A program made the translations under genes and the position numbers. The notes under the pieces are model-generated. The model saw nothing but the letters and a program-made list of their open reading frames with translations, ran no database searches and was not told the origin of the DNA. 64,000 bases of DNA from Rhynchospora pubera. Taxonomy: Eukaryota; Streptophyta; Magnoliopsida; Poales; Cyperaceae. The stretch is taken from contig CM051460.1 of the NCBI GenBank assembly GCA_028095005.1, positions 113,371,039 through 113,435,038 on the forward strand, in the 5' to 3' direction. Shown here piece after piece: positions 13,860-22,716 of this stretch; position 1 is the stretch's first letter; each line of letters starts with the position of its first letter.

Positions 13860-14126
13860 ATCTGCTTCTTGAGATAGCGGCGACGCCTCGGCCTCCACGG
13901 ACGAGATCCTCACGCCCATCGCCACATCAGCCGCGCTGGTGGTCGGCTGCCTCTTGCTGGTCCTCTGTCGGCGCTCCGGGAACAGCGCTAAGCCTGCCGA
14001 GCCGCCGCGCCCGTCGCCATTGAAGCTAGAGATCAAGGAGGACAACGAGGTTGATGACGGCAAGAAGCGCGATACCGTCTTCTTCGGTACACAGATCGAT
14101 ACGGCCGAGGACTTTGCTAAGGTAAA
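13860..14126 (+). pseudogene. NADPH-cytochrome P450 reductase, captured N-terminal exon fragment
   Basis: This is a decayed copy of the first exon of a plant NADPH-cytochrome P450 reductase, the ER-anchored flavoprotein that passes electrons to P450s. In one frame, from about 13880, it reads an N-terminal stretch, a hydrophobic anchor (LVVGCLLLVLCRR), a Pro-rich linker, EVDDGKK and then FFGTQIDTAEDFAK. The last motif matches the family's first FMN-binding loop, normally FFGTQTGTAEGFAK, with the loop Gly changed to Asp. The exon stops at AAG|GTAAAA, where plant reductase genes often have an intron. No start codon is in frame: a TGA lies just upstream and the likely original start region is in another frame. 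GC content is much higher than the surroundings, as expected of captured genic DNA. It cannot make a working reductase. Family identification comes from remembered motifs, not an alignment. Confidence 0.78.
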
Positions 14127-15448
14127 ACTCATTGTAAATGCCCACTTGATATTCCCGATTTTAAATTTCTGCCTTACATCTCCACTCCACATGTATATAC
14201 TGCCTTTTCACTTTAATTATATAAACTAATTACCCTGTAATTTTATTCAAAAATATTGAACAAGATCAAGTACAAAGTTTAGGTGATACCTTCTTCTTAT
14301 CTAGTCTTGGTCAGGCTAACCTAGATAAAGTCCTGTCATTAGTTATGATATGATCTGGTGACTGGTCAGAGAGTCAAAGTTGGTCGATTTACTTGGAACA
14401 CTGATTTTAAGAGTTGGATGTGAATTGCAAATATTCCAGTGCTGGATTAATTTTCTAGATAGCAAAATGAATTTTAATGGAGCTCAATTTTGATGTATGC
14501 ACACCATTTTTATCTCTAACCTATCTTTTTCATTTTTAATTTCGTTAGAAAGAGCACTCAAAGGCATGTATTATAATTTAAAATTGGCTACACTATTACT
14601 TAGCTATTTGTTTACTTAGCCACTGGTTTTGAGATAACATCCTTTATTTGTTAGAAGAAAAAAAGTAATTATATTGATTGCATTTTTTCATGGAATGGAA
14701 AGCTATTAATTGCTCTTACTGTACTATGTGTGTGATTGTTTTCACAGTATGGCAGGTTTCAAGATGCGTTGGTGATTTAAATTCAAAATGGGAGCGCCTC
14801 ATCTTATTCACAATAGTACGTTTCATTTCTGTTATTTTTTTTGTAAATAATAATTGCACGAGTTAGGTGAATTTGACTCTATTGGATTGAGTATTACTTC
14901 AAAATCAACTATGATTAAACCGAGTCATATTCTTGATTGCCCCACTCAATTATTGCTAAAACAAACTACTGTTTAAAAATGGAAAAGGAAATAGTGAATG
15001 AAAAAAAGAAAGGATTAAGTTGAGTTTTGTTTCTTACATTTTTATGCATAATTTTCTTGAAGCCTACCTACCACACCGATAGAGCAATGCACATGTACCA
15101 ACAATCTTTTTATGAAAACATGGCCTAACTATTTTGAGCCGGGATCAATTTCATATGAATCCCTGTGAAGTTCCAAAAATAATGCATTTGCACTCCTAAT
15201 CACTTGTATTTGTGACAAAGACGAGAATATACATTGGTACCCAGCTTTTTAATGAAGTACTCTCATACTCCTTTATGTCATTTTTTTATCTCTGTACAAG
15301 AGGTGGAAAAGGAAAAAAATTTTGGTATGTCTGAAAAGACAAAGTTGTAATTTGGACCAGTTTTCTACTTTATAATGTCATTCAATTTTTGTGGAAGGGC
15401 ATATGTGAACTTTCCCATATGATTAATCTTTTGTCTATTCATATGTAG
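14127..15448 (+). other. Probable captured reductase intron sequence
   Basis: The stretch between the two reductase-like exon fragments starts with GTAAAACTC and ends in TATGTAG, as an intron would. The expected second exon (ALAEEAKARY type) was not found and may be deleted or decayed. No other gene is recognised. Confidence 0.4.
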
Positions 15449-15500
15449 GTATGGTGATGGAGAGCTAACATGTAATAGTGCAAGGTTCTACAAATACTGA
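15449..15500 (+). pseudogene. P450 reductase second exon fragment (YGDGE motif)
   Basis: Directly after an acceptor-like TGTAG, the frame reads YGDGELTCNSARFYKY and then a TGA at 15498-15500. Plant and animal P450 reductases carry YGDGEPTDNAARFYKW in the FMN domain, so this is a mutated copy of that exon start. It lies downstream of the 13860-14126 fragment, on the same strand and in the right order, which supports capture of a contiguous genomic piece of one reductase gene. Confidence 0.72.
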
Positions 15501-16580
15501 GGTTTAATAATTAATTTTTACATTTTTTTAATTGGTAAGTACAACTAACTTTATTCTGATTTAATGAATTATCCATCTACATGATTGTGTGTTCTCATCA
15601 TTGTTTCTTTGACTTGAAAACATTACTGACAAATTTTTTTCCCCATAGAATAAGGTAGCTTATTAATTTAATTTTGCTGTACATGTTTTTATATTTTGCC
15701 TACTTGAATGCTAATTTAACTTTGAAGCTTTAATATTCATTATGAATAAAAATAAGTGCGAACAAGAAAGAAATCTAAGTAAGGTCGTTTGGTTCTCTCT
15801 GAGCCTTTCCTTGCACAAAGGTTAATATCATGTAGACTTGCTATTTATTCAATTATATCAAAACTATTTTAACCAAACAACAAAGAAGAACTTATGATAT
15901 GTGTAGTGTAATACATAGCGTTTGCCAATATAGAGTAGGTTTTGTTGGTGATTGCTAACTAAATTTTGATATTTTAGCAACATAGAAGTTTTGCACCGCC
16001 ATAAATATTGGAGAGTACTTGGGTGTAGCATCGACAAACATTTCAAATACTATGGGAGGATTCACAACCTTACTTAGATCGCAGGAGCAAGGTGAGCATG
16101 GATATGTGAATGTTTATGAAACTTTAGCAAGAACTTGTGTGAGGTTCTTTGTTTGTAGGTTCTAAATTTTTTTTTGTTTAGATATATTTACAAATTTATG
16201 TTATTTTACTTTGAATTCTTGTTTGTATGTCATTTTACTTTAAATTCTGATTTGTATCAAATTTCTTGTAAGAATGTTGTTTAATGAGTTAATTGAAATT
16301 TAGAATTTGTGTGTGATGTTTGTTTTGAATTAGTAATCATGTTTGTGATACTATAGAACAATTGAAATCATATGAATTGAATAGTGATGGTACCAAATTT
16401 GTAGGCTACTATAGAATTCAATAATGGTGGTACCAAATTGGTATCGGGTAGAAATGAATGGCCGTATAAATGTATTTGAAATGAATAGAAACAAATGTAT
16501 CGGTATATTGACGCATAAGGTAATGTGGGTCCTACAATAACAATGGTCGATGAGTAAAGCCATCGGTATATCGACTCTCA
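15501..16580. other. CACTA interior, no gene seen
   Basis: AT-rich, stops in every frame. GGTACCAAATT recurs near 16389 and 16429. Confidence 0.5.
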
Positions 16581-16584
16581 AATT

Positions 16585-16720
16585 AATGTGGGACCTACCA
16601 CATTCTGACAACGTGGGACCCACCACATTCTGACAACGTGGGCCCACCACATTCTGACAACGTGGGCCCACCACATTCTGACAACGTGGGCCCCACCACA
16701 TTCTGACAATGTGGGTCTTG
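16585..16720. repeat. 24-bp tandem repeat in CACTA subterminal region
   Basis: The unit CCACCACATTCTGACAACGT plus GGGC repeats about five times with small changes (GGGACC, GGGCCC, GGGCCCC). The array is GC-richer than its surroundings, and its three frames give repetitive shadow ORFs only. Confidence 0.9.
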
Positions 16721-16779
16721 TATTCTCTCGCACTGTTTTATCTGGGTCGCTAAGGAAAGGCGTCGCCATGTCGACAGAG

Positions 16780-17005
16780 TTGTTTCCAAATAGAGACGCA
16801 GTAAGAATCGAATGAGCTGTCAGATGAGGAGAGGTGCGTCCTTATATTGACGCAACAGAGATCATAATTAAGGACGCAGTAAAGTAATTTGCGTCCATGC
16901 GACCCAGATGTTGAGTATTTGCGGCTAGGGTATCGGGGTCCTTATGGTTGCGTCGCTAAGTGGACGCGAGGGCCTTGTCGCGTCAGAATAGGGACGCGAA
17001 TTTGG
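16780..17005. repeat. CACTA right subterminal repeat zone
   Basis: Multiple GGACGC, GCGTCC and GACGCAA motifs mirror the left subterminal zone at 6265-6560. Confidence 0.6.
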
Positions 17006-17036
17006 GTAGCAGATAAGTCTGATTCTAGTAGTGTAC

Positions 17037-17480
17037 TTCTTCCTTCGTTCCGATCAGAGTGTATCTTATCTGATTCCATTTCAACAAACTCTTTTTTTAG
17101 ACATACTAGACTAGACAACGGCTATCTAAGTAAATTTCAACAAACTCTTTTTTTTACACCTCAAGATATATTAACTTATCGCAACTTATCTGGTGCCGGC
17201 TTATTAATTTTATTGTTTTTGAGAATTTTTTAAAGTGTATTTAGTCAAGTGAGTTAACTCTTTCAGCAAACTGTTTTGAAGAATTGTCACTTGATTGCAA
17301 CTCGACACGTGGCGACATTTAATGCGCCGTTTATCTCCGTAATAAATCAGCCGCCTTAGAGCGCAAGAAGTTTGGCTGTCAAACCTTTTGTAAAGTATTG
17401 TCAACTGGGCATTATTATTTAAGATTTGTTTCTCTTTCGAGCTTTGCCTTAATTTTGGTTTAGAAATATCGACTATTCTA
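17037..17480. other. Intergenic DNA between elements
   Basis: A short duplication (TTTCAACAAACTCTTTTTTT at about 17078 and 17136) is visible. No gene recognised. Confidence 0.5.
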
Positions 17481-17488
17481 CTCCCGGG

Positions 17489-18102
17489 CAGTGTTTAAAA
17501 TACCCTACCGGACCGGCCGGTTCAACCGGATAAACCGGGAAGCGGACCATAATCCGGTAGGGTTAGAATTAAATACCGCCTATTTTGAGAACCGGAAAAA
17601 ACCGGATCATTTTCGGTTAAACCGGGTATAATGACTATCGGACCGGGCGGTTCATTTGGTTTGTTGGCTCAAATATTTCAGCGCCTCCAAGCAAATAAAG
17701 AAATTGGAACTGCATAATACCCTAGATCCCCAAATCCCGCCTCCAATTAGGTTGGTCCTTATGGAATTATAATTACTGCCTTTTTTTTTATGCCTTTTGA
17801 TAAATTGTTTTTTTGTTTCAATCACAATAAATGGCACATTTTTTTTTGAATGATTTAAACAGAAAACTGCACAAGAGTATTAGACCTTTTCAAAATTATT
17901 TTATGGTTATTTTAAATGGAACATTTATTTCTCCAGATATATTATTATTTTTTGTATATATATATATATTTTAATACGTTTATATATTTTAAAAATCACA
18001 TGATGTTGTCCGGTTTTTAAAACCGGTAAACCGGCTAAACCCGAAAAACCTCGTACCCATAACTCAACCGGTTCGATCTCCGGTACGGTATTTTAAACAT
18101 TG
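17489..18102. mobile_element. hAT-type non-autonomous element with perfect 8-bp target duplication
   Basis: CTCCCGGG flanks the element exactly (17481-17488 and 18103-18110). The left end CAGTGTTTAAAATACC and the right end, complementary to CAATGTTTAAAATACC, are inverted repeats, followed by CCGG-rich subterminal motifs (ACCGGTTC, AACCGG) on both sides. Length 614 bp, no transposase. The 8-bp duplication and CA(G/A)TG end are hAT hallmarks. Confidence 0.9.
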
Positions 18103-18382
18103 CTCCCGGGACTTACCCATCTGTTAATCCTTATCCTAATGAACGCTTAATTAATATAATAGGGTTAAATCTTATATAATTACCGTTGTTTGTACTTTAA
18201 TTGAATTATAATTAATTATATGACAAATTTTACAGTGACTAATATGTTATCACAAATTAATTATATGGCCTGGGTAATAAATCATTCGTGTATACTTAAA
18301 CGACTATGATTAAAGGGCTCAATGTAGAACATTCATGTCTGGAGTTGCAACTAGTGATGTATAATCTATCTACAACTACAAA

Positions 18383-19131
18383 CAATGTTTTGAAGACTGA
18401 AACGGACTAGCTGTTTTGACCGGTTCAATCGTGAACCGACCACTGGTCCATTCCTAAATGGTCTATAAAAATCACTCATTTTTGAACTAGTGGAAACTGA
18501 CCGGTTCGGTTCAATTTAAAGAAGAACCCGACGAACCAGATCATCTGATTTAGGTGTTTTTAATTATTGATTGGTTTGGATTTTTTTTTTGTGATCAGAG
18601 AAGCATTGACTTATTTAAATAGAATATTATAATGAGATGGGCTAAAATCAGCCACGACTGACGGATGCAACCGTCAGCTACGATCAAATCTCAATTTTCG
18701 AGATTCTAACAGTTAATTTGAACCATTCAATGTGTTCTCTATATTGAAATCTCGTTGGAGACAAAATTTTACATTTTTCTAAAAATTTTTTAGTATTTGT
18801 TTGATATTTTACAAAATTCTTAATCTAAACAATTCTAGACCTTTCAATAACTATGATTTTTAAAAATATAAAAAATAGTAAATAAAATCAGAAAAATGTA
18901 AAATTTGGTCTCCAATGAGATTTCAATATGGAGAACACATTGAACAATTCGGATCGACCGTTCAAATATCGTACATTGAGATTTGATCGTAGCTGACGGT
19001 TGCATCCGTCAGTCGTGGCTGATTTTAGCCCATCTTTATTATAATTATGACGTCACCATGTTCTCTCAACCGGTTCAATCGGTTGAACCATTGAATCAAT
19101 GATTTTATTGGTTTGATATTTCAAAATATTG
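18383..19131. mobile_element. Older hAT-like element split by a Mutator-type MITE
   Basis: The left end CAATGTTTTGAAGACTGAAA and the right end TTTGATATTTCAAAATATTG are inverse-related and resemble the element at 17489. ACCGGTTC-type motifs occur inside both ends. Flanking 8-mers do not match, so the insertion is old or the ends are misplaced. The MITE at 18634-19036 lies inside it. Confidence 0.5.
18634..19036. mobile_element. Mutator-type MITE with 9-bp target duplication
   Basis: TATTATAAT lies on both sides (18625-18633 and 19037-19045). The left arm (G)AGATGGGCTAAAATCAGCC and the right arm are near-perfect inverted repeats extending over 60 bp (...GACTGACGGATGCAACCGTC...). Length 403 bp, no coding capacity. 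Confidence 0.88.
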
Positions 19132-19561
19132 TCTGTAAGTTGACAATTGGTTGAAAACAGGTGGAGGAAACAAATAGTAACAAAAGAGATTAATGAAGAA
19201 CAAAAAGGATACATAAAAGATAATCCGTAGAGATGAAAGATAAGATGAAAAATGGGAAAAAAAAAAGCAACGAGTTTGGTCGATATACTAGTAATAATAA
19301 TGATACTGAAGTTCGCCTAATGTTTCCCTAATCAAAATGGCAGTAAATCGATTGTAACATTTGTATGTTCAATTGGAAATTTAGTTAATAATTGACTATA
19401 TATGTGACTAAGAATCTTCTTCTTTTTCGTTGTACATACCTAAGCATTCACACCTGCAAAGTGGATAGTATATATATATAACAAAATATAACTGATAGAT
19501 TTTGCTGTATATCCTCCACTTTCGGTGAAAGACTGAGTGAGTGTTAGATAACAAAACTACT
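19132..19561. other. Intergenic DNA, no gene seen
   Basis: AT-rich with purine-rich stretches. No paired termini or coding exon recognised. Confidence 0.5.
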
Positions 19562-19564
19562 TTT

Positions 19565-19721
19565 GGGTGCGTTTGGATAGGTGTGGGAAGAAGGGAAGAA
19601 GGGAAGAAGTGGGAAGAAGTATTGGGAAGTGTGTAACTTTGTGAAGAGTTTGGATTGTTTATAATTTTTTTTCTTCCCATCTTCCTTCTTCCTCTTCTTC
19701 TTCTCTCATCCAAACGCACCC
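19565..19721. mobile_element. GTTTGGAT-family MITE, copy 2 (inverted relative to copies 1 and 3)
   Basis: GGGTGCGTTTGGAT and ATCCAAACGCACCC bound a 157-bp unit, with TTT on both sides (19562-19564, 19722-19724). Inner sequence is the reverse complement of the 6014 copy. Confidence 0.85.
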
Positions 19722-19724
19722 TTT

Positions 19725-20472
19725 GGGTCGAGGAAGACCGTGTTGACTCAAATGCACGGGGACGAAATGGTTGCCTAACGTACAGGCATTCATTTTTTTA
19801 TCATTATTGTATCAGTTGCATGAGGAGAAATGCTCTCAGCTCTCTAGTCTTGCCAGTTGTTTAGTCTTTCTTACTTCAAGTCCGTCTTTATCCATAACAA
19901 AAATCAACCTTTAGGTAGAGAACCACTCGGCAAATTGATCAAGAATATACAGTCGTCTTTATTTTATACAAAAGTTGTGATATGGTTTCAAGGAATTCGG
20001 AAACGCAGGTTTTTTCAAAAACCAAAAATTAAGCAGGTTTAATTAATTATCATAAAATTAATTAAAAAATATTTTCTTGAACGTGTTATTATAATATGTC
20101 TTTTTTTAAATGAGAATATTCGGAAGATATCTTGATAAAATCCTTAAATGATGGGAATTATCATTGATTATTTGATATGATAAGTTAAAATTCTAAAATT
20201 TTGTCATGTCACATTATGTATATCCTCATTTGTTAGATTTGTACTCTTCTCTGTTCATTTATCACTAATCCCGGCCACCTCTAATTTGTCTAATTGAGAA
20301 TTAGTTAGTTATAACAATGTTTTTAATACCTTATACCGACCATCAAATCGGCCAGGGTGGCGGTATGTAGTTTTTACTGGTTTGTGCCGGTTAGTACCAG
20401 TTAACACTGGTTATAATATAATATATAACTTTAACAAGATTTACAGACAAATAGGGCTGCTCGGTCCGGTGA
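19725..20472. other. Intergenic DNA with a possible hAT-like left end
   Basis: CAATGTTTTTAATACCTTAT at about 20316 looks like the hAT-like ends at 17489 and 18383, but no matching right end or duplication could be found. No gene seen. Confidence 0.4.
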
Positions 20473-20935
20473 CAGGGGCAGAACCAGGATTCCGACATAG
20501 GGTGAGCCGACCAGCCGACCGTGGAGTAAAAAATAGTGCTGCCTGTCGCGACCGTGGAGTTTGTCGCGGTGTCGCATGCAGCCTCCCGACTCCTTAATCC
20601 CGAGCCGAGAGAAAGAGAGAGAGAGTAAGAGAGATAGATTTGCGTAACAGAAAATGGAAATTGCCGAATTGGAAGATGGATTTGGAAATTAGGAGGAACG
20701 ATTTAAAAATTAGATATTTTTTTTTCTGTCTCTGACATGAATTGGAAGATGAATTTGCATAAGAGAATGAGAATTGGTCTTTGAGTGTTTACATTGATAG
20801 AGATGGAGCTTCTACTTAGACAACTAACTAGGCCAGATGAGCTCATTTATTTCAGCTTTGGATCTTTGGCGTAGGCCCAACTATAACCTCTCCAATAAAT
20901 TTTTGTGCCATCGCCACCCCTTAGTTCCGCCACTG
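20473..20935. mobile_element. hAT-type non-autonomous element (CAGnGGCnGAnC ends)
   Basis: The left end CAGGGGCAGAACCAGGATT and the right end AGTTCCGCCACTG are inverse-related and resemble the widespread plant hAT end CAGTGGCGGAGCCAGG. Flanks TCCGGTGA (20465-20472) and CCCGGTGG (20936-20943) agree at 6 of 8 positions, as for an aged 8-bp duplication. About 463 bp, no transposase. Confidence 0.65.
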
Positions 20936-21142
20936 CCCGGTGGTCGGAGCTATTGTCTCCTTAGAGTGTCCAACTAAGTTCAATTCTCTCCACTCACAAA
21001 TGAATTTGTGTGTTTCTTCTTGCCGAAATTATTTTATATAGAAATTGTAACATAAAAAATTTTAATAGAAAGAATTAATATATATTTTTTTAATAAGAAG
21101 AAAGTTCTAACGCGTTTATAAACCGCGCGTCTCTCTCTCCTC

Positions 21143-21201
21143 TCGAACGCGTTTATAAAACAGGTAAGAAGGCTTCTTACCCATTTTGTAAACGCGTTCG
21201 A
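21143..21201. repeat. Subterminal palindrome of the foldback element, left arm
   Basis: CGAACGCGTTTATAAAAC through GTAAACGCGTTCG forms a near-perfect hairpin with AAGAAGGCTTCTT in the middle. Confidence 0.85.
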
Positions 21202-21383
21202 GAGTGCAGTGATTTCGGCACGTTACGCGTTTATAAAACACGTTATTAAACGGTCTGTTATTTGTTCTTTGCGCACTTTTCAATAAAAATCTCAGAAAAA
21301 CGTTCTATTGACTCAATAAAAAATCAATTTGCAGCAAAAACCCTGCATGTTTGTTATTTACAAAATTCCCAAAAATTTATTTC

Positions 21384-21385
<2 letters not shown>

Positions 21386-21418
<33 letters not shown>
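21386..21418. repeat. (TA)n microsatellite
   Basis: Alternating AT run inside the left arm of the foldback element. Confidence 0.95.
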
Positions 21419-21421
<3 letters not shown>

Positions 21422-22282
21422 TAGATATAATGAATATATTGCACACACGTTATATGCATATCATTGTACATATTTCTTTTTGAACATATGTGTAATATCA
21501 TTTTGTTTGAAATATTATTTGATCCTTTTGTAAATAAAAAAAATAAAGAGGCTAAAATACAAAAGATAAATTTATAGAAATAAATATTAAAAATGTAGGG
21601 TCATCGGCGAATAATTCACAAACAATATAATTGAGATTTTTTTCGCCGATGACCCTACATTCTTACTTATTTATTTTTACAAATTTATCTTTTGTAATTT
21701 AGCCTCTCTATTTTATTTATTTACAAAAGGATCAAATAATATTTTAAATAAAATGATACTGTACACATGTTTAAAAAGAAATATGCATAATTAAATGCAT
21801 ATAATGTATGCGTAATATGTTCATTTTATCTATTTAATACATATTTAAATTAAAATAAAATTTTGAGAATTTTGTAAATATGAAACATACAGGGACTTTG
21901 TTGCAAAATATTTTTAAAAATATAATTTTTCTCTTTGAACACTTCTTCGTAACATTTTTTTTATTTTGTAATTTACATTATAGTCCGTACATATTTCTTT
22001 GTTATAAATTATAAAAAGAAATTATTATAATTTAATTATGGACTAAATACATGTAATGAAAATATTATATACATTATTTGTATGTAATTATACATAGATT
22101 TTTAAAATCCATATATGGTAAAAATTAATTTTTTTATCGTTGTATAAATCTTTTGTAAATAACAAACATACAGGGTTTCTATTGCAAATTATTTTTTTCA
22201 TTGAGTCAACATTTTCGTCTGAAAGTTTCTCCGAGACTTTTATTGGAAAGTGAGCAAAGAGTGAGAAAGTGGTAAAAAATTA

Positions 22283-22432
22283 ATAACGCTTTTATAAAAC
22301 GGGTAAGAAGGCTTCCTACCCGTTTTATAAACGCGTAACGTCAAAAACTTGCGTCGAAATCACTTCACTCTCGAACGCATTTATAAAACGGGTAAGAAGC
22401 CTTCTCACCCATTTTATAAACGCGTTCGAAAG
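22283..22432. repeat. Two subterminal palindromes, right arm of foldback element
   Basis: TTTATAAAACGGGTAAGAAG...TACCCGTTTTATAAA at about 22289-22331 and a second copy at about 22379-22423. They mirror the left-arm hairpin. Confidence 0.85.
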
Positions 22433-22483
22433 GAGAGAGAAACGCGCGATTTATAAACGCGTTAGAACTTTTTTCTTATTAAA

Positions 22484-22639
22484 GGGTGCGTTTGGATCGT
22501 TGGAAGAAAGAAGAAGAAGAAGGAAGAAGCAGAAAAAAATTATAAACAATCCAAACTCTTCACAAAATTACACACTTCCCAATACTTCTTCCCACTTCTT
22601 CCCTTCTTCCCTTCTTCCCACACCTATCCAAACGCACCC
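22484..22639. mobile_element. GTTTGGAT-family MITE, copy 3, inside the foldback element
   Basis: GGGTGCGTTTGGAT and ATCCAAACGCACCC termini flanked by AAA (22481-22483, 22640-22642). The opposite arm of the foldback (about 21079-21098) shows the empty site, so the insertion is younger than the foldback and its precise ends can be read by comparison. Confidence 0.9.
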
Positions 22640-22716
22640 AAAAAATATATATTAATTCTTTCTATTAAAATTTTTGATGTTACAATTCTATATAAAATAA
22701 TTTCGGTTCTTCTTGA

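Larger units (their letters stand above)
6247..17033. mobile_element. Large non-autonomous CACTA (En/Spm) element, about 10.8 kb
   Basis: The left end CACTACCAGAATT and the right end, read inward on the minus strand as CACTACTAGAATC, form CACTA-type inverted termini. Both subterminal zones (6265-6560 and 16790-17000) are packed with GGGACGC/GCGTCCC motifs in opposite orientation, which ties the two ends together. No transposase is recognised inside. The flanking triplets (CTA left, TAC right) do not match, so either the 3-bp target duplication has decayed or the two ends were joined by recombination. The interior holds a P450-reductase gene fragment, short repeats and long AT-rich DNA. Confidence 0.6.
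21013..22716. mobile_element. Giant foldback element (1.7-kb inverted repeat)
   Basis: The two arms pair from about 21013 and 22716 inward to a centre near 21627, where ATCGGCG and CGCCGAT enclose a loop of about 35 bases. Outer arms share CCGAAATTATTTTATATAGAA and its complement; inner arms share GTAGGGTCATCGGCG and its complement. Each arm carries smaller palindromes built on TTTATAAAACGGGTAAGAAG. The right arm is longer because of a local duplication (two blocks around 21880-21905 and 22155-22185, ACATACAGGG) and the MITE at 22484. No ORF with a recognisable domain. Target duplication not identified. Confidence 0.8.

Noticed and set aside
13797..14192. 131-residue minus-strand open frame
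   Set aside because: Antisense shadow of the captured reductase exon on the + strand, which has the recognisable motifs.
16351..16789. Several minus-strand frames with repeated CQNVVGP
   Set aside because: Produced by the 24-bp tandem repeat; not genes.
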